Source of the DNA: DATMQA01 sp035566895
GTDB lineage: Bacteria; Verrucomicrobiota; Verrucomicrobiia; Limisphaerales; UBA8199
Direction: 5' to 3'
Assembly: GCA_035566895.1 (NCBI GenBank)
Contig: DATMQA010000189.1
Location: 1-29,310, forward strand
DNA length: 29,310 nucleotides
The stretch's first letter is position 1. Each line of letters starts with the position of its first letter. The notes below the pieces were generated by a model. That model was not told the DNA's origin. It saw only the letters and a list, made by a program, of their open reading frames with translations, and did not search any database. Shown here in pieces: positions 7,780 through 14,370 of this stretch. The position numbers were made by a program, and so were the translations under genes.

Positions 7780-7864
7780 CGTCCTCTTCCTCTTTCTCTT
7801 CCTCGTCCCGCCTCCCCAAAGAGGAAGGGATTGGGGATGAGCCAAAGGAAGAGAAAGAGGACGA
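7778..7864. repeat. Imperfect long inverted repeat, polypyrimidine/polypurine arms
   Basis: TTCGTCCTCT (7778-7787) pairs with AGAGGACGAA (7855-7864). After a six-base bulge the pairing resumes with the TTCTCTTCCT segment. Nested inside is CCCCAA (7814-7819) facing TTGGGG (7831-7836). The left arm is itself built of degenerate CTTCCT/CTTTCT units. A tandem GGGCGAAAAA follows near 7869-7889. The repeats lie within the 214-base gap 7733-7946, which I see no gene in. Confidence 0.7.
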
Positions 7865-7946
7865 ATCGAGGGCGAAAAAGGGCGAAAAAGACCTTGAATA
7901 AGAGGAGTAATTCCACCACTTTATCTCTCCATTTTAGCAGCAGTTT

Positions 7947-8966
7947 ATGAGCAATAATAATCCGAACGGGTTTAAGTCGGTTCTCGTCACCGGCGGCGGT
8001 GGGTATGTCGGCAGCGCGCTGGTGCCCGAGCTTGTCAGACAGGGTTACCACGTCAAAGTGGTCGATGTTTTTTGGTACGGGAAGGATGTTTTCGGCGAGG
8101 ACAACCAGCATCCCGAGCTGGAGCGGCTCGATTTGGACATCCGCGACAGCGCGCAGCTCAAGCAGGCGCTCAAGGGGGTCGATGCCGTCATCCACCTGGC
8201 TTGCATCTCGAATGACCCGAGTTTTGAGTTGGACCCGGGCCTGGGCAAATCGATCAACTACGATGCCTTCACGGGTCTGCTGCAAGGCGCGATTGACCAG
8301 GGGGTACACCGGTTCATCTACGCGAGTTCGTCCAGCATCTATGGCGTGAAGGAAACGCCGGACGTTCGGGAGGATGCCGAACCGCTGCCGCTGACGGATT
8401 ACTCGCGGTTCAAGCTGGATTGCGAACGGGATCTGCTGGCGCACTCGAAGGCCAACGGTATGGAACGGGTGATTGTCCGGCCGGCGACCATCTGCGGCTA
8501 TGCCCCGCGCCTGCGGCTTGACCTGACAGTCAACATCCTGACGATTAACGCGCTGGTGAATCACAAGATTCGCATCTTCGGAGGCAAACAGCTCCGGCCC
8601 AACCTGCACATCAAAGACATGGTGCGAGCTTACCTGGCCTTGCTCGAAGCCCCGGGCAAGAAGATCGAGCGCGAAGCCTTTAATGTCGGTTTTCAGAATC
8701 GATCCGTCGAGGACATCGCCAGGATGGTGCGCGACACCTTGCGCGACCCGACCATCGAGTTGGAATACACGCCGACCAATGACAACCGCTCGTATCACGT
8801 CAATTCAGAAAAGATCAAGCGCGTGCTCGGGTTCGAGACTCGTCATACGATTGAAGACGCGATTGCGGACATTGCCGACGCGTTCCGGCGCGGGCTGCTC
8901 AAGGAGCCGTTGACCAACCCGATTTATTCGAACATCAAGCGAATGCAGCAGTTGCAAGTGAAGTGA
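7947..8966 (+). CDS. NAD-dependent epimerase/dehydratase (extended SDR)
   Basis: 339 residues with the extended-SDR Rossmann signature T-G-G-G-G-Y-V-G at 15-22, the acidic position V-D-V near 39-41 that favours NAD, the A-S-S-S-S-I-Y-G segment near 126-133 and the catalytic Y-S-R-F-K at 152-156. Family members act on nucleotide-linked sugars as C4/C5 epimerases, 4,6-dehydratases or reductases. The neighbouring HldE-like gene suggests a product-processing role analogous to HldD or a GDP-heptose-modifying enzyme, but the substrate is not determined by these motifs. The gap of about 210 bases upstream carries repeats and a possible terminator, so it may have its own promoter. The start MSNNNPNGFK places the Rossmann glycines at the usual distance. 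Confidence 0.88.
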   Translation: MSNNNPNGFKSVLVTGGGGYVGSALVPELVRQGYHVKVVDVFWYGKDVFGEDNQHPELERLDLDIRDSAQLKQALKGVDAVIHLACISNDPSFELDPGLGKSINYDAFTGLLQGAIDQGVHRFIYASSSSIYGVKETPDVREDAEPLPLTDYSRFKLDCERDLLAHSKANGMERVIVRPATICGYAPRLRLDLTVNILTINALVNHKIRIFGGKQLRPNLHIKDMVRAYLALLEAPGKKIEREAFNVGFQNRSVEDIARMVRDTLRDPTIELEYTPTNDNRSYHVNSEKIKRVLGFETRHTIEDAIADIADAFRRGLLKEPLTNPIYSNIKRMQQLQVK

Positions 8967-8970
8967 GGGA

Positions 8971-8986
8971 TAAAACGTAAAACGTG
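8971..8986. repeat. Two-unit remnant of the TTTTACG heptamer family
   Basis: TAAAACGTAAAACGTGA is the reverse complement of TTTTACG units, the same family as the 26-unit array at 744-925 some 8 kb away. It is immediately followed by a different heptamer array. Confidence 0.5.
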
Positions 8987-8992
8987 ATTTAG

Positions 8993-9075
8993 TCATTAGC
9001 CAGTAGTCAGTAATTAGTAGAAGAAACGCGCGATTACTGACTACTGATTACTGATTACTGGTTACTGACCACTTG
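8993..9075. repeat. Second heptamer array arranged as inverted arms (TTACTGA type)
   Basis: On the left, four 7-base units (8993-9020, of the type TCAGTAA) stand in one orientation. On the right, from 9034, units of TTACTGA, CTACTGA, TTACTGA, TTACTGG and TTACTGA run in the opposite orientation. A 14-base perfect inverted repeat (9001-9014 with 9033-9046) closes an 18-base loop. The 7-base period matches the first array although the sequence differs. It fills most of the gap 8967-9092 before the HAD gene. Confidence 0.85.
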
Positions 9076-9092
9076 CTGTCTGACCACTCCCC

Positions 9093-9707
9093 ATGATCGT
9101 CGGCGTTGATTTCGATAATACGATTGTTCGCTACGATGATTTGTTTCATCGGATTGCGGTCGAGCGGGGGTTGATCCCAGCCGTCACGTCGGCGCGCAAG
9201 AACGAAGTGCGCGATCTGCTCCGGCGCCGCGGGCAGGAGCGGGACTGGACGGAGCTGCAGGGGTATGTCTATGGGCCGCGGATGGCCGAAGCGCAGCCGT
9301 TTCCCGGAGTGCTCGAGTTTTTCACGCGCGCCGTGCGCCAGGGGCTGCCGGTCTATATTATCAGTCACAAGACGCCCGCACCCGTGGTCGGCCCGGCCTA
9401 CGACCTGCACCAGACCGCACGCGACTGGCTGGCGCAGCAAGGGTTTTTTGATGCCGCCCGCGTGGGCCTTTCGCCGCAGCACGTCTTCTTCGGGACGACG
9501 CGGCAGGAAAAAATCCGGCTCATTCAGGAAACGGGCTGCACGCATTTTATCGATGACCTGAAGGAAACGTTTTTGGAAGAGATTTTTCCGCCCGGCGTGG
9601 TGAAGATTCTTTTCGGCCATCGCCAGGCGCCACCCGGGCTGGCGGGGGTTACGCCGGCGGCGGACTGGGCACAGGTAACGGAATATGTCTTCGACGCCAC
9701 AAACTGA
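9093..9707 (+). CDS. HAD-superfamily phosphatase
   Basis: 204 residues with all four HAD motifs: D-F-D-N-T at 6-10 (Asp6 nucleophile, Asp8 acid/base), the hydrophobic strand ending I-I-S-H-K-T (motif II Ser), a lysine in R-Q-E-K-I-R-L-I (motif III) and F-I-D-D-L (motif IV, metal-binding acidic pair). A cap of about 60 residues sits between motifs I and II. It should remove phosphate from a small phosphorylated compound. It is the first gene of the tightly packed run and overlaps the APH-type kinase by 23 bases, so the two are probably translated together. In the heptose route a HAD enzyme (GmhB) removes the C7 phosphate; this protein is not recognisably GmhB, whose motif I reads D-R-D-G-T, but could play a comparable role. 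Confidence 0.85.
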   Translation: MIVGVDFDNTIVRYDDLFHRIAVERGLIPAVTSARKNEVRDLLRRRGQERDWTELQGYVYGPRMAEAQPFPGVLEFFTRAVRQGLPVYIISHKTPAPVVGPAYDLHQTARDWLAQQGFFDAARVGLSPQHVFFGTTRQEKIRLIQETGCTHFIDDLKETFLEEIFPPGVVKILFGHRQAPPGLAGVTPAADWAQVTEYVFDATN

Positions 9708-10878
9708 ACTGCGCTCCGAAGACTTGCGTGCGGCGCTGGGGCGCTGGCTGAAGGTCGAGGTGACCGGCCTGGAACGCATTGGCGGCGGGCGCAACAGCCA
9801 GGTGTATAAGGTCACGGTGGAGGTTGAGGGGGGCGGGCTGGAAGGGTTAAAGGAGTTAAAAAAGTTAAACGGGTTAAAAGAGCTAAATGGGTTGAGAGAG
9901 GGTGGCGGAGCCGGGGATAGTGTGCTGGAGAGCGAGCGATTTGCGTTGAAGATTTATTTTCGGCATCCCAATGACCAGCGGGACCGGTTGGCGACGGAAT
10001 TCAACAGTTTCTCGTATCTCTGGGCAAACGGCATTCGCGATGTGCCGCAGCCACTGGCCCACGATCCGGGACCAGGTTGGGCGTTGTATCAGTTTATCGA
10101 GGGGGAGAAGGTTCCTCCCGGCCAGGCCAGCGACGCGCAGTTGCTGGCAGCGGCGGATTTCCTGGGCCGTTTGCGCGAGTTGAGCCGCAGGCCGAAAGGC
10201 CGGAAGCTGGGGCTCGCCTCTGAGGCGTGCCTGGCGCCGCAATTGATTGTCGAGAATGTGCGAGCTAGGCTGGAAAGGTTGAGAGGGGAATTGCCACCAA
10301 AGAGCACAATTAAGAAAACACCAAATTATGAGGAGCTGCGGGAGTTTCTCGACCGCGAATTCGCGCCGCTGCTCGCGGAGGTGAGCCGGTGGAGCGAGGC
10401 CGGGCTTCGCGCGGCCGGGATGTCGTTTGCAGAAGAGCTGGATTGGGCGCTCCGAACGCTCAGCCCCTCGGATTTCGGCTTTCATAATGCGCTCCGACAG
10501 CCCGACGGACGGATCATTTTTCTGGACTTCGAGTATTTCGGTTGGGATGATCCTGCGAAGATGATAGCAGATTTTTTACTGCATCCAGCGATGAATCTGT
10601 CGGCAAATTCCAAGCGGACATTTGCCGCGGCGATCTTCCGCCGGTTCAGCGATTGGCCCGGCCTGGCGAACCGCGTGGCCGGCGTTTACCCGCTGTTTGG
10701 CCTCAAGTGGTGCACGATCATGCTCAACGAATTTTTGCCGGATTCCTACTTGCGCCGGCAGTTCGCGGCGGCGACGGCGGTGGACCGCTCTACGCTGCAA
10801 CTGCAGCAATTGGACAAGGCCCGGCAGTTGCTCCTGCGGATTCGGCAGGAATACCAATCTTTCCCTTACTGTGATTAA
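9685..10878 (+). CDS. APH/choline-kinase-like phosphotransferase with low-complexity insertion
   Basis: 397 residues of the aminoglycoside phosphotransferase-like kinase fold. Visible elements are the glycine loop I-G-G-G-R-N-S-Q-V-Y at 32-41, the ATP lysine in F-A-L-K-I-Y (Lys89), the catalytic loop S-D-F-G-F-H-N with Asp263 and Asn268 (the usual preceding His is replaced by Pro), and L-D-F-E-Y at 280-284 with the magnesium-binding Asp281. In polysaccharide loci such kinases phosphorylate sugars or small alcohols rather than antibiotics; resistance is not suggested here. Residues about 54-72 are a Leu-periodic stretch encoded by six 9-base repeats, placed between two strands of the N-lobe. 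The start at 9685 lies inside the HAD gene, and the end overlaps the transketolase start by 8 bases. Confidence 0.8.
   Translation: MSSTPQTELRSEDLRAALGRWLKVEVTGLERIGGGRNSQVYKVTVEVEGGGLEGLKELKKLNGLKELNGLREGGGAGDSVLESERFALKIYFRHPNDQRDRLATEFNSFSYLWANGIRDVPQPLAHDPGPGWALYQFIEGEKVPPGQASDAQLLAAADFLGRLRELSRRPKGRKLGLASEACLAPQLIVENVRARLERLRGELPPKSTIKKTPNYEELREFLDREFAPLLAEVSRWSEAGLRAAGMSFAEELDWALRTLSPSDFGFHNALRQPDGRIIFLDFEYFGWDDPAKMIADFLLHPAMNLSANSKRTFAAAIFRRFSDWPGLANRVAGVYPLFGLKWCTIMLNEFLPDSYLRRQFAAATAVDRSTLQLQQLDKARQLLLRIRQEYQSFPYCD
9843..9896 (+). repeat. Six 9-base tandem units inside a coding sequence
   Basis: Units ending in GTTAAA: AGGGTTAAA, GGAGTTAAA, AAAGTTAAA, CGGGTTAAA, AGAGCTAAA and TGGGTTGAG. 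The period of nine keeps frame and yields x-x-Leu triplets in the kinase. Its A/T-rich, low-complexity composition differs from the surrounding GC-rich codons. Confidence 0.85.
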
Positions 10879-11710
10879 AGCTCCCCCCGTAAATGCTACG
10901 CCGTTGGACCGGCGTTCGCGCGAGCTGCGCTGCCAGATCGTGCGCATGTTGCACAAAGGCGGCCGCGGCCACGTCGGCTCGGCCTTCTCGCTCGTCGAAA
11001 TCCTGCGCGTGCTCTACGACGATATCCTGAAATACGACCCGAAGAATCCGCGTTGGTCGCAGCGGGATCGGTTTATTCTGAGCAAGGGGCACGGTTGTCT
11101 GGCGCTTTACGTGTTGCTGGCTGAAAAAGGCTTTTTCCCGGAAGCGGAGTTATGGAAGTTCTGCAAGGTGGACGGGATTCTGGGCGGGCACCCTGAGTAC
11201 GGCAAAGTGCCGGGGGTCGAAGCCTCGACCGGCAGCCTGGGCCACGGGCTTCCCATCGCAGTGGGTTTCGCCATAAACGCGCGGTATGAAAAAGCCAATT
11301 ACCGTACGTTTGTCGTGGCCAGCGATGGGGAGTCGAATGAAGGTTCGTTATGGGAAGCGGCGATGTGCGCGAGCAAACACAAGCTCAGCAACCTGACGGT
11401 GCTGGTCGATTACAACAAGCAGCAATCCTACAGCACCACCTACGAAGTGCTGGACCTCGAGCCGTATGCCGATAAATGGCGCGCCTTTGGGTTCGCGGTC
11501 GAGGAAGTCGATGGCCACAACGTCGAACAAATCCGGGCGGCTGTGAAACGGGCGCCGTTTGACCCGGACAAGCCCAGCACGATTATCTGCCACACGATCA
11601 AAGGGAAGGGGATCACCTTCGTGGAAAACAATCTGAACTGGCATCACAAGAACAAGGTCACAGACGACGAAGTGAAGTCGTTGCTGTGCGAGCTGGAGGC
11701 GAAGGAATAA
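10871..11710 (+). CDS. Transketolase, N-terminal (ThDP-binding) subunit
   Basis: 279 residues from a GTG at 10871. The frame is open further upstream within the kinase gene, but the GTG overlapping the preceding stop gives the normal length for a separate N-terminal subunit. The ThDP fold is clear: G-H-V-G at 33-36, S-K-G-H-G at 71-75, G-S-L-G-H-G at 121-126, and the ThDP/magnesium motif S-D-G-E-S-N-E-G at 151-158 with the closing Asn182; the first residue is Ser instead of Gly. The subunit pairs with the next gene to transfer two-carbon ketol units between sugar phosphates. A split enzyme inside a glycan locus points to a dedicated role, for example making or extending a ketose phosphate for an unusual sugar. 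The product is inferred, not shown. Confidence 0.88.
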   Translation: MIKAPPVNATPLDRRSRELRCQIVRMLHKGGRGHVGSAFSLVEILRVLYDDILKYDPKNPRWSQRDRFILSKGHGCLALYVLLAEKGFFPEAELWKFCKVDGILGGHPEYGKVPGVEASTGSLGHGLPIAVGFAINARYEKANYRTFVVASDGESNEGSLWEAAMCASKHKLSNLTVLVDYNKQQSYSTTYEVLDLEPYADKWRAFGFAVEEVDGHNVEQIRAAVKRAPFDPDKPSTIICHTIKGKGITFVENNLNWHHKNKVTDDEVKSLLCELEAKE

Positions 11711-12654
11711 TGCGCAAGACCTGTTTGGACATGGTGTATGAACTGGCCCGCCGGGATAAGCGGATTTTCTTTATCGGCTCGGACCTGGGGATTGGAACGC
11801 TGAAACAATTCAAGGCCGAGATGCCCGACCGCTTCCTGATGGAAGGCGTGAGCGAAGCCAACGTCGTGGGCATGGCCGCCGGTCTGGCGCTCGAAGGCAA
11901 AATCGTTTACGTGAATACGATTGCGACCTTCCTGACCCGCCGCTGTTTTGAACAGGTCGCCCTGGACCTGTGCCTGCACAAGGCCAACGTCCGCCTCATC
12001 GCCAACGGCGGCGGGGTCGTCTATGCGCCGCTGGGGCCGACGCATGAAGCCATCGAGGACATCGCGATCTTCCGGGCCTTGCCGCGCATGACGGTCATTG
12101 CGGTCGCTGACGCGGAGGAGATGAAGCGGATGATGCCGCAGACGGTCGAGCATCCCGGGCCGATTTACATCCGGCTGGGCAAGGGCGGCGAGCCGATCGT
12201 GACCAATGACCGCGTGCCGTTCAAAATTGGCAAGGCGATTCCGATGAAGGAGGGCGGCGAGGCGCTGATCGTTTCAACGGGCATTATGCTCAAAGCGGCG
12301 CTGGATGCTGCGAGCGCGCTGGCGGCGGCCGGAATCGGCGCGGCGGTGCTGCACGTGCCGACGGTCAAGCCGTTCGACCAGGAGACGTTCCTCGAGCTGG
12401 CGCGGCCAGTCCCGGTGATTGTGTCGATCGAAGAACACAGCGTCATCGGCGGCCTGGGCAGCACCGTGGCGGAGGTGCTGGCCGAGACGGATTTCGACAT
12501 GCCGAAACGGTTTCGGCGGATTGGTCTGCCGGACGTCTTCCCCGACCAATACGGTTCGCAGGCCACCCTGCTCAAGCGATACGACGTCACGGCCGAGCAA
12601 ATCGTCTCAGTGGTCCAGCAACTATCTCAGGCGAGACCTTTGACCGTTCATTGA
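11710..12654 (+). CDS. Transketolase, C-terminal subunit
   Basis: 314 residues from the ATG at 11710, which shares a base with the TAA of the N-terminal subunit (TAATG) and has AAGGA just upstream. It combines a pyrimidine-binding domain, with the catalytic Glu in F-L-M-E-G-V-S-E-A-N near residues 39-48, and a transketolase C-terminal domain from about 190 with the V-S-I-E-E-H segment typical of that fold. Together with the preceding gene it rebuilds a complete transketolase, and the overlap should give equimolar synthesis. Two-subunit transketolases are known from archaea and from several dedicated bacterial sugar pathways. An alternative reading as a 1-deoxyxylulose-5-phosphate synthase-like or dehydrogenase E1 pair is less likely, given the N-subunit motifs. 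Confidence 0.88.
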   Translation: MRKTCLDMVYELARRDKRIFFIGSDLGIGTLKQFKAEMPDRFLMEGVSEANVVGMAAGLALEGKIVYVNTIATFLTRRCFEQVALDLCLHKANVRLIANGGGVVYAPLGPTHEAIEDIAIFRALPRMTVIAVADAEEMKRMMPQTVEHPGPIYIRLGKGGEPIVTNDRVPFKIGKAIPMKEGGEALIVSTGIMLKAALDAASALAAAGIGAAVLHVPTVKPFDQETFLELARPVPVIVSIEEHSVIGGLGSTVAEVLAETDFDMPKRFRRIGLPDVFPDQYGSQATLLKRYDVTAEQIVSVVQQLSQARPLTVH

Positions 12655-12664
12655 AAAGTTAACT

Positions 12665-13330
12665 ATGGGCCGATTACTGAACATCGTTACCCCGCTGCAT
12701 AAAGCCACCAAACGCGAGTATCTCGCCCGCATGGTCGATGACAAAGTCCGTTGCATGCTCAAGGCCAAAGAATACGAGCAGGATTATTGGGACGGCGACC
12801 GGCGGTACGGCTACGGCGGCTATAAGTATTTGGCGGGACGCTGGAAGCCGGTGGCGCAGGCGCTCATCGATATTTATGGGCTCAAGGCCGGCTCGCGGGT
12901 GCTGGATGTCGGGTGCGGCAAGGCCTTTCTGCTGTATGAAATGCAGTTGATCCAGCCGGGCCTGGAACTGGTGGGCTTTGATACTTCCCAACACGGCCTG
13001 GCTTCCCGGCACCCGGACTTCCAAGGCACGCTCTTCCGCTACCGGGCGCAGGACGCCTACCCATTCGGCGACAAGCATTTCGACCTGGTCATTTCGCTGA
13101 CGACGCTGCACAACCTGCGGTTATTCGAGTTGAAGACGGCGCTGGGCGAGATCGAGCGCGTGGGCAGGCAGGGTTACGTGATGCTGGAGAGCTACCGCAA
13201 CGAACAGGAGATGTTTAACCTCGAGTGCTGGGCCTTGACCGCCGAGTCGCTGTTCGACACGGCCGAGTGGATTTGGCTCTACCAGCATTTTGGGTACACC
13301 GGCGATTACGAATTCATCTACTTTGAGTGA
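12665..13330 (+). CDS. SAM-dependent methyltransferase (small class I)
   Basis: 221 residues. Motif I is textbook: V-L-D-V-G-C-G-K-A at 79-87. The acidic ribose-binding position is in G-F-D-T-S near 123, and F-D-L-V-I-S-L-T-T-L-H-N near 139-150 is motif IV. The N-terminal 60 residues are rich in Tyr and Gly (G-D-R-R-Y-G-Y-G-G-Y). The gene begins 10 bases after the transketolase and its stop overlaps the next start by four bases (GTGA), so it belongs to the same transcript. The acceptor could be a sugar O- or C-position or a small molecule; sequence alone does not decide. Confidence 0.82.
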   Translation: MGRLLNIVTPLHKATKREYLARMVDDKVRCMLKAKEYEQDYWDGDRRYGYGGYKYLAGRWKPVAQALIDIYGLKAGSRVLDVGCGKAFLLYEMQLIQPGLELVGFDTSQHGLASRHPDFQGTLFRYRAQDAYPFGDKHFDLVISLTTLHNLRLFELKTALGEIERVGRQGYVMLESYRNEQEMFNLECWALTAESLFDTAEWIWLYQHFGYTGDYEFIYFE

Positions 13331-14370
13331 AATTCCGCGCCGCCGTTTTGGTAGAACTGAAGAAGCCGCTCGTCCTGGAGGAAATCGAGACGGCGCCGCT
13401 GCGCTTTGGCCAGGTCCTGGTTAAGATCCTGTGCAGCGGCATTTGCGGGGCGCAGCTCAACGAGATCGAAGGCGCGAAAGGGCCGGACAAGTTCCTGCCA
13501 CATCTGCTGGGGCACGAGGCGACGGCGGAGGTTGTGGAGGTCGGCGAGGGGGTGGCGGCGGTCAAGCCGGGGGAGCGCGTGGTTTGCCACTGGCGCAAGG
13601 GCGCGGGCCTGCAAGCGCCTCCCGCGAACTACACGTCGAGAGCTTTTCCCAGGATCAACTCCGGGTGGGTGACCACTTTCAGCGAGTATTCGATTGTCTC
13701 CGAGAATCGGGTGACCCGGGTCCCGGCGGATTTCGATGTGGAAACGGGAGCGCTCTTCGGTTGCGCCGTGACGACCGCCATGGGCGTGATCAACAACAAC
13801 GCGAAGCTGGGGATCGGCGAGAGCATCGCCGTGTTCGGCACTGGCGGCGTGGGGCTGAACATCATCCAGTTCGCGGCGAAAGCCGGGGCGCATCCGATCA
13901 TCGGCATTGACCTGCACGACCATAAACTGGAATTGGCCCGCAAACTCGGCGCGACCCACACTTTAAACGCGCGCAATGGCGATTTGCGCGAGGAGATTCG
14001 GAAAATCGCCGGCATGCAAGGTGTCGATGTGGCGATCGAGAATACCGGCGTTGCCGAGGTGATTGAGACCGCTTACGAGGTCGCCGGCGCCCAGGGCCGG
14101 GTGATTCTGGTGGGCGTGCCGCCCAAAGCGGCGCGGCACCCAAGCTTTTACACCCTGCCGCTGCACTTCAACAAAGTGCTGACCGGCTCGGAGGGAGGCG
14201 GGTGCCGGCCCGAAATCGACATCCCGAAGCTGGTCCGGCTTTGCCAGGCCGGCAAGCTGGACTTCCCGGGATTGGTAAGCCAGCGTTACCGCTTGGATCA
14301 GATCAACGATGCCATTGCCGATTTGAAAAACGGCCGTGCCGCCGGTCGGTGCATGGTACGGATGGCATGA
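13327..14370 (+). CDS. Zinc-type alcohol/polyol dehydrogenase (MDR family) without structural zinc loop
   Basis: 347 residues from a GTG overlapping the previous stop. Medium-chain dehydrogenase features: catalytic zinc ligands Cys40 (S-G-I-C-G), His63 with Glu64 (L-G-H-E-A) and Cys146 (F-G-C-A-V), plus the nucleotide-binding glycines G-T-G-G-V-G at 171-176 with an acidic I-D-L about 25 residues later that favours NAD. The region around 85-115, where classical members have four closely spaced cysteines for the second zinc, contains only Cys87, so the structural zinc site appears lost. It would oxidise or reduce a hydroxyl/carbonyl on a locus-specific sugar or alcohol. It overlaps the acyltransferase gene (ATGA), continuing the tight operon. 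Confidence 0.87.
   Translation: MKFRAAVLVELKKPLVLEEIETAPLRFGQVLVKILCSGICGAQLNEIEGAKGPDKFLPHLLGHEATAEVVEVGEGVAAVKPGERVVCHWRKGAGLQAPPANYTSRAFPRINSGWVTTFSEYSIVSENRVTRVPADFDVETGALFGCAVTTAMGVINNNAKLGIGESIAVFGTGGVGLNIIQFAAKAGAHPIIGIDLHDHKLELARKLGATHTLNARNGDLREEIRKIAGMQGVDVAIENTGVAEVIETAYEVAGAQGRVILVGVPPKAARHPSFYTLPLHFNKVLTGSEGGGCRPEIDIPKLVRLCQAGKLDFPGLVSQRYRLDQINDAIADLKNGRAAGRCMVRMA

Noticed and set aside
10622..10870. Upstream extension of the transketolase N-terminal subunit
   Set aside because: The extra 83 codons lie in another frame of the kinase gene and read as Arg/Ser/Cys-rich shadow sequence; GTG at 10871 gives the normal length.
9685..10878. Aminoglycoside resistance gene
   Set aside because: Only the general APH fold is present; the locus context and altered Brenner motif point to a sugar or small-alcohol kinase.
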